Of a DNA stretch of 64,000 nucleotides, positions 34,220 to 45,881 are shown one piece after another. Positions within the stretch are counted from its first letter, which is position 1. Every line of letters begins with the position of its first letter. Both the position numbers and the translations under genes were made by a program. The notes under the pieces were generated by a model. It was given only the letters and a program-made list of their open reading frames with translations, was not told where the DNA came from and searched no databases. Source of the DNA: Nereocystis luetkeana (taxonomy: Eukaryota; Sar; Phaeophyceae; Laminariales; Laminariaceae); NCBI GenBank assembly GCA_031213475.1, contig JARUPZ010000009.1:11992961-12056960 (forward strand), written 5' to 3'.

Positions 34220-35670
34220 AATTCAAGTATCACGTACATACTCTTATGCTGGAATATTGCGGCCAGTGTTAGGTCTAGTGAGGAAAGGCCCGACACGAAG
34301 AGTGGGCGCCTAAGGAGACGCCGTCGATTTCATGATCTAGCGTTGTCGTGATATTCGTTTCGCCCCCCATCGCCCCCGCTAGTAGCGTTTGGTTGAGGTA
34401 TTGGTGGGTAGTCTTTGTGGACTCGGGCGTAAGTAGTCAAGGCGCTGCGGAAGGTGGTGATATTAGCGGGAGTGCAAGCGGGAGAATATGCGCTGCATTC
34501 CGCTAGGATTAGGGGTGCCACAAATCTGTCGGCTGGGTGCGCGTATGTTCAAATATTTTATCGTATAGGCCGGCGGGCGTCGGTGGTGTACACATGGTAT
34601 ACACGAGGTCACGGAAGAGACGCGCAGTGGGTATCTGGAGCGACGGCAGAAAGGGGCGAGGGATGAAAAATGTAGCCTGGGCAAGGATGTATGTGCGGCA
34701 AGTTGTAACTCGTGAAAAGTGCTGCAGAGTGAGCTTGTCGATATGCGAGACGTGGAGAGAAGAGGAGGGGGGAAGGAATAAGGAAGAGTACATAAACACG
34801 TACACCGAGTCACCGACCGTAGAAAGTACCGCTACCTGTGGGGGCCTTTACCCATATTTACAATGCATGGTTAACATGCACGCAAGTGTGCTTGTCGTCT
34901 CTACTTAGGTGATAGCTGAGCGCGAGAGTGAGCACCAAACCATGTAGATGGCACGGGATATTCGCGGACGCCGTAAGTCAGAACGCAGCACAAACAGAGC
35001 CTATGACCACTGGATGTATGAAGCAGATGCTCGTAGTAACATTTATATTTGGGTCTACTTGGTTTAGGAGTACCCCCCTCTTTAAGAATACATCCTTCTG
35101 CGCTGTGACGTTTTTCGTTGTTCGGTTTGGGCATACGATGTTCCATACTTGAAATGTAGTGCGTCGGGGATGCACTGATTACGCACACCAGGATCCCCCC
35201 CCCTTGTTTTTCTCCTATAGGGGATTAAGCAACAGAGAGAACAATATACAGCCCCCGAAAAAGGTCGTATTGAAACAACAACCGGGGGGGGGGGGGGGGG
35301 GTGTTGTCACACGATTAACAAATGTTATTCAATATTTCGTAAGGCTGGGCACTGACACAGTATGCACTGGAAAAAGGCCCCGCCAGTGTATTAGACAGTA
35401 TAGCAAGTAAGTACGTAAAACAAACACAGCAACTATTAGTAAACTAACCTGTTCCGAGAAAAGAGAGGAGAGAAAGAAAAGGAGCGATGAAACCTCCTGC
35501 TCAAGCGATCGTTCAAGGTAGTGGCCCGGACACCACTATTGAAACTTCATACCTGGTACGTTTTAGGTGGTGCTGACGAAAGTTGCGCCCCCCCCCCTTG
35601 TCTTCTGGCCCCCTGCCCACCCCCCCCTCCCCTCCCTTCCCCACCTCACTTCATCCCACTGATCTGGTAA
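34220..35670. other. No supported gene
   Basis: A purine-rich + strand from 34260 to 34830 gives fairly long frames on both strands (34537-34908 plus, 34463-34813 minus), a usual effect of skewed composition. A run of 18 G lies at 35284-35301. Confidence 0.4.
35284..35301 (+). repeat. G homopolymer (18)
   Basis: Uninterrupted G run in noncoding sequence. Length may be affected by sequencing. Confidence 0.9.
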
Positions 35671-35676
35671 TCTCAG

Positions 35677-36243
35677 GAGAATCCGATCCTGTCTACTCGC
35701 AAGGGGTCTGTTTGGTTCACCCCGAGCTACTGGCGTTCACACAGACGCTTCTTCCGGGGACTTCGAGCGGAAGCTGGCCTGGGTGGAGCCGGACCGTCGG
35801 AAGATGCCGGTGGGAACGGGGAGGACGACAACGACGACGACCATACGGAAGTCGAAACTGGAAAGGCATCATCGTCGAAACTTGGCCAGGCTTTCAGGAC
35901 GAAGCGCGCTGACGCCCGCCGGAAACAGGCCGCAAAAGCCACACTGGAGACGTGCCGGCTCACGATACGGTCACAGTTGGGGTTAGGGTCGGCCGGTGGG
36001 GGATCAGCCGGGGGGGGGTGGGCGCGGGGGACAGAGGTGGGTGAGATGTCCAGAAAAGAACGAGCCCAGGCAGCTCCAGACTTTGATCACTCTCGAGCTG
36101 CCAGCAACCCGGCAGAGGTATTGGCCAAACACCAACAGGTAGATGCCATCATGCGGCAAGCGGAAGACCCCGATGAGACTTTCATCGCGCAGTTAGAACG
36201 AAAAGTGGAGAAGAACACTTCGGCGATGCGGGAAGGAACTTGA
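35677..36243 (+). CDS. Possible terminal exon, 188 aa, unknown protein
   Basis: After a pyrimidine-rich tract and TAATCTCAG the frame is open for 188 codons to TGA at 36241. It has an acidic patch (GEDDNDDD), a basic region (RTKRADARRKQAAKATLE), a Gly-rich linker, then a charged, probably helical tail (LAKHQQVDAIMRQAEDPDET). That layout fits a nuclear or nucleic-acid-binding protein, but no domain is recognised. The ATG at 36046 would begin only the tail. Upstream exons were not found. Confidence 0.4.
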   Translation, partial: ENPILSTRKGSVWFTPSYWRSHRRFFRGLRAEAGLGGAGPSEDAGGNGEDDNDDDHTEVETGKASSSKLGQAFRTKRADARRKQAAKATLETCRLTIRSQLGLGSAGGGSAGGGWARGTEVGEMSRKERAQAAPDFDHSRAASNPAEVLAKHQQVDAIMRQAEDPDETFIAQLERKVEKNTSAMREGT

Positions 36244-37924
36244 TTGTTGAAGCCGTTGGACTTGCTCGCTGTGTACACCGGTCCATTTGGAGAGATATAC
36301 ATCCCACTCCCTAGCGCGGCGATGTGGCAGGTGAAACTCCGGCATTGGGCTACATGTTTTGACGAAGACGGTGCCCTTTTCAGAAAGGGGGTCCTTTCTA
36401 ACAACGTCCCTTCTAGTGTAAAATATGTTTTTTTTATTTGGAGACATTATAGCCGTCGGTGTTGTTGTGACGACTGCCTAATGATTCCACACGATCGACA
36501 CCATAAACCTGCGGTGAGACGAGCATTGTTGCGCATATACGTCTAGTGTGTTGTTTTTTCAGCTCGTTGTGTGTTTGGTGTGCGGTTGTCTGGTCATTGA
36601 AGCCTAAAAGGGTTTTCATATGCAGTAGAATTGTCTGGGTATATAGTACTGGGGGGTGGTATTTGGATGTTTTTTTTAAAGTTCCGTAGCGTCTAAGTAT
36701 CCATTGGGGGGTTCGTGAGGGATTGGGGGCTCGTGTAGGACAGTTGTCTGTAGATTTCTTACTTGTAGTGTCGAGGTAACTCGTACATCATTGGGGCGTT
36801 GGGACGTGTGGAACGGCTGTCTGTAGACGACGCGTGCAACGGTAGAGGGAGTACTTGGAGGATAAAATATTTTCTGACCGACGGCCGCCTAAACCCAAAA
36901 ATGTCTGAATCCCGTTTGTGTATGGCAACAGCTTTTGTTTGCTTGTCTAAGCCATAATAATTTAACGAGTTATGTGTACAAGTTTGTCTCAAGTCTGGTT
37001 CGGGTTAGGTAGGGGGCTCCTGAAGTGAGGGGCCTCAGACCTCAGAGTGTGTGCTGATGCCGTCGCGGATACGTTGTCGTTACCGGCTGTGACGATGGTA
37101 TTCGGATCCTTCATGCAGTCGTGCAGTCTTCGCTTTGTCGTTTTCTACCGTGTGGCCCCACGCGCCGCTGTCCACAGTCAAGTTGTTGCTTCCGGCATCG
37201 GAACGATAACCCTTCCGCTGTAGCCTGCCGCTGGTCCGTGGAGCATGTTCGGAGCACGGCTGTGAGCTCAGATCGTCGCAGTGTCATGTACGGTAGCATA
37301 CGTGAAATACGCCTACGATATAGTAGAAGGTATCTTTACGTCAGGGTATTCAGGTTCTAGACGGATCTGTCGACCGACGTCCGACATTTGGGCTCTCGTT
37401 CAATCCTCAATAAGTTGAAACATTAGAGCCTTTACTGTCTTCATCGTAAGGGCCGTTTACAGCGCCTATCTGCGAAAGGCCTCTAACGCCCCAGAGCATC
37501 GATCACGAAAACGAAAATCCCTCGACGAAATCGCCATCAAGATTGAGGGATGGTTTCTCGTCGTCGGAGGCTGAATGTGACCTCGTCGAGCTCAGTACAC
37601 GTAGGAGCGATTTGAGCGCCGTACTTCTGGGACAGGTATGGTTCTCAACGCGCATAATTTTCCGCGTCGCCGGGAGAGGTAGGTATGTGTACAGAACACC
37701 ACTTCTTCCAGTCACTGGATTGCGGTTCGATATTGGCAGACCCCACTATTTGGTGTATGCCGTCGGCTCCAGTGTTATGCTGCTGTTTCTTTTGTTGTGT
37801 TGTCCTTGGAGCTACGCGCTTAGTGCTCTGTCTACCCACAGTGGTAGCAGGTGGGTTGTTCTGCTGTCATGACGATACCAGGGCCAGCGGTCGCCCCCCT
37901 TTGCTCCAACATTACGTAACAGGT
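36244..37924. other. No supported gene
   Basis: Only short overlapping frames. Nothing resembling a family, RNA gene or repeat copy was seen. Confidence 0.4.
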
Positions 37925-38575
37925 CTAGGTAGAGGTGTTTGTGTCGTGCTCTGCCTTGTTTCGATGCCAAAGTAGGAGACAGAATATTTTATCAACTTCG
38001 TACCTGTGTACCCTCTTCACCTGTTTTACACCAACATCAAACATCCTTGAATCTGAGGTCGAAGGAGCGCGCAGGGGATTTCCATCAACTCTTCCGGGTG
38101 TTGTCCTTGGTTCATGCTGGTGCTGATGCGCTTTCTGTTTGGTTACGCGGGCGACTTGGTTTGTGACCCCCCGCTGTAGTTTGTCCACCAGCCCCTCTAG
38201 GTTCTTCAGCCCATTCTCCTGACGTCCGGTCTCGTCCTCATGCTTATGCGCGAGAAATGATGTGGATATTTCCGTGAGTAAAAAAAGAAATGCGTAGAGG
38301 TCTGCGTGTGCCTTGTCGAACTCAGCCTTCGCAGCCGAAATAAATGGGCTTTCAAGTGGTGTCCGTGCCGGCCGTGACGCCGGTTCGTCAGTGATTTTCG
38401 TTGAACAGACTCGCGATGTTTTAGCCCATTTTTCAAACCACCACAGCCAGGGTCGTTTCTTCCGATCACGCAGGTCGCTTGGATTTCGTCCATCCAGCTC
38501 TGCTACACAGGTGTCCGGGACTCTCTTGGTTAACCCTGTTCTTGGAGACATGGAACAATTTAGCGAACCCCACAC
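37925..38575 (-). other. Possible retroelement gag-like fossil
   Basis: A 216-codon minus-strand frame, the longest in the window. Its middle part (AHADLYAFLFLL and HKHEDETGRQENGLKNLEGL) has the spacing of hydrophobic and Gly/Leu positions seen in some Copia gag proteins. No protease, integrase or reverse transcriptase is adjacent and no terminal repeats were found. If it is such an element it is only a fragment. It may instead be an unrelated host frame. Confidence 0.3.
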
Positions 38576-38666
38576 GGCGTCGACAGTTGCCCAGCTCGGT
38601 ACTCTTAGAGGTGTGGGGCATCGTTTAATGTCTCCACAGCTATTAGTTTATGTAGCAGTGTGCAAA

Positions 38667-38686
38667 GGGGGGGGGGGGGGGGGGGG
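38667..38686 (+). repeat. G homopolymer (20)
   Basis: Uninterrupted G run. The 900 bp that follow, to about 39590, hold no supported gene. Confidence 0.9.
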
Positions 38687-39609
38687 CTCTTATGCAATAA
38701 TTATAGGGCGTTGATTCGATTGGCACTGTTGTTAGCAGATTCCCCCAAGACGATAGGTGGAATTTTGCCAAGCGGTATCGTTTCATATTACTTCAGCACC
38801 GGATGCGATACAGCAGTACTTCGCTGTCGATTTTCCCTCGGATATCTCCGAGGTTTCCCGTACTGCCGTAGGTATGATACAGCAACTGCCATACTCGTGT
38901 GGTAGGTCTGCCGTCGAGTGGATTCATACCTTCGCAATATTTTTGGGACGACGAGCTGCTCGTATCGTCATCTTGTTTGAGTCCCAACCTTCGTAGATTC
39001 GTGTGCACGCAATTCGCCGGAATAAAATGAAAGGGCGGAGATGGCACGGCCAAGGTTTCTGTGGGTTCTCCAAGACTCAATGGCAATACCAGTCCTGATT
39101 GGAAGACAATCCCAGACCACCGCTGTCAGACAGCAATGCTGTCGGGAGTTCCTTTCACCCGGCAGTCGCTCGGATTCCCTGAGACCAACAATCCGCGGTA
39201 GGATCTACTCTAATCAAACGTATTGACCCCAGCGGCACCGAGTGGCAGTGGAGTTGCTTCGTATAGCGTACGGCAGCGGTACTCGGTTTTTGTCGATAGT
39301 TTCGGTCCACACCTTAGGGTTGGATGTAGCACCGCAGGAGATTAAATTATTGACTCGGAGGCTCAAGTAGAGGTACGCCATTGTACCCAACATGTTGCTA
39401 TTGATAGTTTCGTATATCCGTGTGTTTTGATACAGCGATGCAGCGACTCATCCACAGGCGCCGCCCTCGACCAGAGCGCGAAGGACTAGTACACAGTAGA
39501 GTACAGAAAACCTTTCGCGGCCTCCGATTTACGTCGCACAAGCTGTTGCAGCAGATAGCAGCGGAGTGCGTACTACGCTGGTTTCCAGAGCTTTTCGCGG
39601 GTCTCGTCA

Positions 39610-39860
39610 GACCTCATGACTCGGGTCGGGTTGGGTTGGGTCAGCTATCCCGACCCGACCAGCGAAAATGTTGAGGTGTGTTGACTTGACCAGACCCAAT
39701 CTACGAACGTTTCAAAGCCTCTTGATCCCACCCGACCCGACTGTCCATATTTAGAAAAATCTTGAACCGGCCCGATCCTACGGGCCAACTTTCGATTGAC
39801 CCGTGAGATACGGGTCGTGTCGCGGGTCGGATGGCATTCACGTGTGAGACCATTTATCTA
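39610..39860 (+). repeat. GGGTC/GACCC-rich dispersed repeat
   Basis: TCGGGTCGGGTTGGGTTGGG followed by the opposite-strand form (CCCGACCCGACC), so the tract can pair with itself. Related tracts are at 3740-3815, 62462-62492 and 63105-63170. Confidence 0.7.
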
Positions 39861-40236
39861 GACCCGCGCGCTCGATCCGCGGATCTTCCCCGTGGGTCGG
39901 CACGTCGAGCAAAACTAAAAGTTCATTTTGGTTTCCAGCAGCGATATTGTGGCCTGGCTGCAGTGGGTATGGATGTATACGGCGATGCGCAGAAGATTTG
40001 ACTTTGTTTCAACATTTTGAATATGATAGAAAATAGGCCTTGTTGAGTGTTGATAGGAGAGAAGCCTTTCGGCAAGAATGCGGGAAATGTTTTCAAGTAT
40101 TGGATACGCTATCCGCATGCACGGGTTCGACCCGGCGGAAAGCAGAAAACAACACGCCGGTCATGCTGGCCCGATCCGTGAATGATCCGTTTCTAGAGGG
40201 TCATAACCTGACCCGACTCATGAGCTTCTCATCATC

Positions 40237-40465
40237 CCTTGACCTGAGCTGACCCGACCCGTGATATGTAAGACATTCTTGACCTGAACCGACTCGACCG
40301 GTGAGATTTACAAGTAAGTCTTGATCCGACCTGACCCGGCCCGCGAGATTAAAAAATGTTTGACTGACCCGACCTGACCCGTGATAGTTTGAACACTTGG
40401 TGACCCGACCCAATCCGATCCGTGACATTTTATGGACACCCGTTGACCCGACCCGCGTGTCGGGT
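40237..40465 (+). repeat. 41-bp minisatellite
   Basis: About six units of TTGACC(T/C)GACC(C/T)GACCCG followed by an AT-rich GTGAGATTTA-type half. Single units of the same design occur elsewhere in the window. Confidence 0.8.
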
Positions 40466-40559
40466 GATGACTCGCGAATAGCTCGGGTGTTTGATGCTGG
40501 CCGTAGAACCCAGCACGGAACCCATAGAAAACATAAATATGACTTGTTAAGGGTTCATT

Positions 40560-40930
40560 TTTCGTGGCATGCTGTGGCGTTGCCATGCTACCACCCATGG
40601 CAGACCATGGCATCCCCACGGAATCCCATGGCGTGGGGTAGGATTTCATGGCAGACCGTGGCATGCCACGGGTGGCACCATGGTAGCCCCCGAGACAACC
40701 GCCGTACCATCCGCCACAGCACTACGTGGTGTCATGGGTAGTACCATGGCAATGCCACGGCATCCCAAAGTCCACGGTGCCTAGGGCTGGAGTTATGGTC
40801 AGGGTTAGGGTTGGGGCTCGATGGTATGAAGTGGATGTCTGTGGAGGGTTCCGTGGTACGCCGTGGAACGTTTTGCCGCAGGTGGTGCCACGGCAATGCG
40901 ACGGAATGTCACGAAAACGGATAATGTGCA
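40560..40930 (+). repeat. CCATGGCA/TGCCACGG repeat tract
   Basis: Irregularly spaced CCATGGCAT, TGCCACGG and CCGTGG motifs with much self-complementarity. Three telomere-like units (AGGGTTAGGGTTGGGG) lie at 40800-40815. Confidence 0.65.
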
Positions 40931-40989
40931 TCTCTCGAATTTGCGCAGCACTTTTTTGTCCTACAGAAGCAATGCCCGCATCCGGCATT

Positions 40990-43890
40990 TAGGCGCCATC
41001 CCTTGAGCGCTCAGTCAACGCGTTAACGCCATCGTCACCCCCCCCCTCCCCCCCCTAACTCCTTTGCTTCCCAGCGCCCTGACGCTCTCCCAGAAGAAAT
41101 GCTATTTTCTCAGTAGTAGCACGGGAAGAAACAAACAACCAATCACTCTAAAACGACAGAGCGATACAGGTATAAACAACACGCAACCTTACAGGCAATC
41201 CACGAGCACCACATCACAAGCCCCCCCCCTCAAGCCCCATAGATCAGCGAGAACACTTCTCGTTTCCGCAACGCAAGGGCAACCCGCGAGTACCATGCGA
41301 GGAGGCACCCTGGTTGACTCGTGCTCGTCTCAGACGACTGCCTACTGCTGGGGGCACAGGTGCAGGTTGATGCGGCGAACGGGCGAGGTAAGCATTTCTC
41401 CAGGATCTAATTCACGGCACTCCGGTTTAGTCGCCTATCCAACGCGGTGCCTTTCGTCTTGCAGCGAGGTTGACTAACTGCAAGGACACCGTCGAGTTAC
41501 GCATGATAATTTTCCAACTCCAGGTCACAACTATGCTTCCATAGATGTACAACTCGAACAACTTGGGGACGAAAATGGACACCCTCCGGGTCGATATCGT
41601 CCGCAAGATGTGGAAAACCTTACCCCACTCTGGCCGATTCACGGTTCGCTTAGACAACGGGATTCGTGGCAGTGATGCAATGGGTTGGCTTGTAACATAC
41701 CCTTGATGTGGTGTTTTGTGCCCAGTTATATTCTTCAGTTTTGCAGGATAACCCGGTCGATCTAAGGGATCGGGACCGCGCATATTGCCCACAAATACAC
41801 ATTTCGAGAGGGCAGGTCGAGGACCCTGCCTACATCCCCTCACGGAGAGATGACGTGCTCTAGCGCTAACGTCCCGGTTACGTCACACAAAAAAAGGGTG
41901 TTGCCGAATATTTATTAAAAACGTCAAAGGGCAACCTCAAAAGGTGACACTTTTGTCGGTTATGTTTCGAACTTATTCCCAATTCTCGTACGATATTGTA
42001 CTTTCGGACCACGCCATGATATCTCACCTATGCGTATGGCCTGCAATAGCTTGCACCCTGTGACGGCCCTTATCACTCAGGGGGTGCAGGAAGAATCCGA
42101 TAGAAAAATCACCGCCGCATGGTCAGAGAAATCTCGTTCGACGATAAAGATATGTTTAAGGTTTAGTCCAGAGCGACCCGAATGCACGAAATCTGTTTCA
42201 AATGCACATGGTTGCTTAAGTTTTTTGTTTTTCCTTTTTTGTTTTTGTTAGCGTTCAAACTGTAATGGAACAACTTTGAACTTTTCTCGTGCATTTGCAA
42301 CGGATTTTGTACTCCCGAGGCGCCAACTCGACTAGAGAATGGACAGCACGTTATCATCCCACGAGGTTTCTTTAGCCATGCGGCGGTGATTTTCGAACGG
42401 ACCCTTCCTGAATCCCCTGTGGGATACGGGCCGTCGCGTTCTACTTATTGCAGACCATGCACATAGGTGACGTCTTATGGCGTGCTCCAAACGTAAAGTA
42501 TCGTACGAGATCTGGGAACAAGTTCGAACCATGACCGCCGACTGGTCACCTTTTGAGCTTGCTCTTGTCTTTTGTTCCGCTTAAATATGCGGCCACAACC
42601 TTTTCTCGAGTTGTGTCACCGGTATGCTAGCACTAGGGCACGTGGTGGAGTGTAAGCGGGGTTCTCAACTTGCCCTTCTGCTTGTGTTTTAGTGGGAAAT
42701 ACATAATCGTCCTCGACCCCGCATTTCCACAGGGTAAGTTTGAAAAACCGAAGAGCATCGCGTGGCGAAAACAAACAGAAAAAAATGATAATCCCTTACC
42801 CGCTTCGTTTACTGCCATAGCCCATAGGACTGGGACTCACGGTCGATGTCCCTTCCACCCGGGGGCGGTAAGGTCCCATCTCCGAATCATCAACCCTTCC
42901 ATTCGTGTACAATTCCCGTACACCGGGGACAAAAGCGGCCAACCCCCCGTTCGATACCGCCCCGCACGGTTGGCCATTTATTTGCGTTCAGAGTGGTACG
43001 CCACAGTACACCAGGACTACTACCATACCAGGTACGCCCATACTACAATCGGCAACGCCGAGCTAGAGTAGAGCCACGGACGGAGGCCGGGTTCTCCGCT
43101 AGTTTGTACAGAAGTCTCAAACGGAGGAGAGACCTTCGTATTCCCGAGGGTAGTGTGAACATGGTAGGCAAGAAATAACTGTGATCGGCGGATGGGAACA
43201 CGACTCAACCCCCTATTTGCCTATTATTTCGAGATTACACAAACAGCGGCCTGCTCGATCGTCCAGGTCCACGGGTGCTTGGCGCGTTGCCTCGCTCGTT
43301 CGGAGGGGTAGGAGACGATGAAGAAAGCCACGAGGCGGTTGAGAGAGATTGAGAAGGGCATCAAATATACAGTGAGCGAAAGAGCCATTCATCCCTTCGT
43401 CTCAGTATGCCGTAAAAGGGAGCTGTACGTACGTCATTCTTGTCAGCCCCTTCGGCAAAACATAACTCCCGCCACAATATCCGTATAAGACTTACAATTA
43501 CACGAATCATTCCCATCGGCACCAACCATCAAAATCATCTGACATGGGTACGACTACGACCAACGGATATGAGTGACACGGCCGTGCAAACTGATTCATC
43601 TACGTGCAGCGTGCGGGCCACTGTTTTTTCCACTCGTCATGACGAGGGACGCCTCTTTATTCCAGTCTCAAACACACTTTCAACCCGAAATTGTGAATAT
43701 TCGCGAGCGGAAACCGGATATAGTGCGGAGGAACCTACACCCTCCACTCCAGAAGACCGGGTACGTTAACTGCCATTGATCAGTTGCCGATACCAGGTTT
43801 TGTTGGTTATTCTGCACAGTCCAGGCACGCGACTAATCAGGGCGCTACACTACGACAAACTATATAACCAACACACTACAGTATACCAAG
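40990..43890. other. No supported gene
   Basis: A C run at 41038-41055 and short frames only (the longest, 41427-41843 minus and 41064-41477 plus, overlap). No family similarity recognised. Confidence 0.4.
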
Positions 43891-43999
43891 GTACACTTTT
43901 CGGGTTCGATAAATCCCACCGTGCTGCACTGAATTCCGAGGGTTTCTTCGTCACGTACTAAAATACCTGGTAGTACACAGGAGCGCAATACCTCTCTTC

Positions 44000-44097
44000 T
44001 AGTGGGGTACACCCAAAAACCTATACCTGGTACATTTTAACCTATTTTTTCCAACAGCATTATTAGGTATTATTTACCACTATCCCCCGTAATAGTG
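44000..44097 (+). mobile_element. CACTA-like MITE, degenerate copy 2
   Basis: The right end CCCCCGTAATAGTG matches the consensus, while the left end is worn. It sits inside the repeat cluster. Confidence 0.5.
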
Positions 44098-44484
44098 CTG
44101 ATGCTCGAAAACAACACCGATGACTATTGATAAGCTAGCGGAGTATGGTATACAACCAACATTATATAAATTTTCGGGCTTGATCAATCTCACCGTGTTG
44201 CAGTGATCTCCGGGGCTCTCCCCTCAACGCGTACGTCCTCGTACCCAGGAGCGCACCATCAGAATCAATCCGAACGTCGCCACCGCGCGCGCTCGAAAGC
44301 TTGGACGATGCCATATAGCAAACAAAACGTATACTTCGGGTTCGATGAATATATATCAACGTTGATGCATTGATTTCCGGGGCTCTCCCCTCGTACTAGT
44401 ACCCAGGAGCATAGTCTAGCAAAACCATTCGTAATGTCTCCAGCGTGCACCCTCGAATATATCAAATATTATTATGACGAAAGG

Positions 44485-44570
44485 TGATATTCGAACCCAC
44501 AACCCATCAACACATCCTTTGCTGGATATATAGCGTAGTCCACTGGCCTACATAGTCACAAGATTTGTTT
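44485..44570 (-). mobile_element. tRNA-like SINE relic
   Basis: On the minus strand TAGGCCAGTGG (A box form) is followed about 50 bases on by GGGTTCGAATATC (B box form), the spacing of a tRNA gene. The stems do not fold as a working tRNA. The A-box motif recurs alone at 44795. Confidence 0.45.
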
Positions 44571-45165
44571 TTTTCGAGCGTGGGCGCTGGGACATTATAA
44601 ATACACATGGTAGTGTGCTCTTGGGTACTAAATACAGTATTGACAGCAGCAGTACGTGTCCGCGGAAGAGACCCGGAAATCATTGCAGCACGGTGAATTT
44701 TATCGAGCCCGAAAGTATAATATGTATGTTGATTCGGTTGTTTTCCGTAGTCCACTTACTTACCTACACTACTGCCGTAGCTCACGCGACTAGGTAGGCC
44801 AGTGGAGTATGCTACATGACCGAAAAACGTACATCATATTGCTAATGCGCGTACAGCCGGTCTGTTTTATTGCTTCTCCTCGATATATATCCGAGGGGAC
44901 CGGTATACTACGGTATGGTGCATGTATACTATTTATGCGGTATACCAGTGTCATATTACTGTGATTATATCCTTACATAGCATCATATTTGAAAATACAA
45001 CTCTGAATACCTAGTGTCAAACCGGGCAACTGGTCCCAGCGACTAATATGGAAACTCTTTGGTCCCTTCCGTGGCATGCTGCCTGGTCAAATGCTTGTCG
45101 CGTTCTCTGCATTTTCCTTAGGCATACTCACGGACACGATGGCGAGACAGCTGTGCAGTCAGCGC

Positions 45166-45800
45166 CAGCCACCGTGGACAGACAAAGAGGTAAACGGAAC
45201 GACATTATCTCTTCGGTCGATGCCTGATGCCAGGGCTACAAGCGAGATGGAGACGAAACGGTAACTTTCCAATGGGCACACGGTATCGGAGGGGCGGCAG
45301 ATATGGCTGGTAGGACAGTAGGTCCTCTTCAACCGCACTAGCCACTGTCAGCACAGAAAACAACAGTAGCCCATCAGATGACACTCCGTGGGCACACAAA
45401 GAAACAGTGCGATAGGACGGCGTTCCTTCCATCGGTGCACCACGGGCGCCACACGTGAAAACGAGACGGGAAATCTGTCCAATCGTCGACATACCGTGGG
45501 AGGACACAACTAGAAGCAGAGACTGGAGAACTGCCCACTCGACACCGGCCGTCGCGTGCACGGACGAAGAGGTCCGCGGGAAAGTAGCTCTCTTCAATAC
45601 ACACCGTGGACGCAGGCACATACAAAGGGCGAGACGGAAGAGCTACCTCTCTCTCTGTCTCTCTCTCCCGATTCCACCATACCGTAGGCACACGCGAAGA
45701 CGGACATCGACTCTTCAATCGACACTCAATACCGTGGGTAAAGAAGGTCCCCTCTCTTCGGTGGGCCCGCCCCAGTATGGAGACGGAAAGCTCTACCCGC
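45166..45800 (+). repeat. Degenerate ~100-bp repeats upstream of copy B
   Basis: About six worn units built on CACCGTGGAC or ACCGTGGG, then AAGAGGTCC, CTCTTCGGTCGA and GAGACGGAAAGCTCTACC. The last unit runs into exon 1, so the METESST leader is repeat-derived. Any promoter of copy B must lie in or before this tract; I see no convincing TATA box. Confidence 0.6.
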
Positions 45801-45881
45801 GTCCCTCCCACGTTCTCTGAGGCGATCGATGCGATCGGCATGGGGCCGTTTCAGAGTCGGCTCTTGCTGGTCGGTGGAATG
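45777..45881 (+). CDS. MFS copy B exon 1
   Basis: 35 codons from ATG to donor GTGAGG (phase 0). The conserved family N-terminus FSEAIDAIGMGPFQSRLL follows a short METESST leader. The leader sequence is part of a degenerate repeat that fills the preceding 600 bp. The frame is open further upstream to an ATG at 45606, but that stretch is repeat sequence with no family similarity. Confidence 0.8.

Larger units (their letters stand above)
43893..44735. repeat. Cluster of one ~150-bp repeat, three direct and one inverted copy
   Basis: TTCGGGTTCGATAAAT then CCGTGCTGCA, CCGAGGG or CCGGGGCTCTC and GTACCCAGGAGC recur at about 43893, 44168 and 44333 on the + strand. The reverse complement spans about 44575-44730. 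Not coding. Confidence 0.7.

Noticed and set aside
40800-40815. Interstitial telomere repeat
   Set aside because: Only two to three TTAGGG-like units within a richer repeat; too short to mean a former chromosome end.
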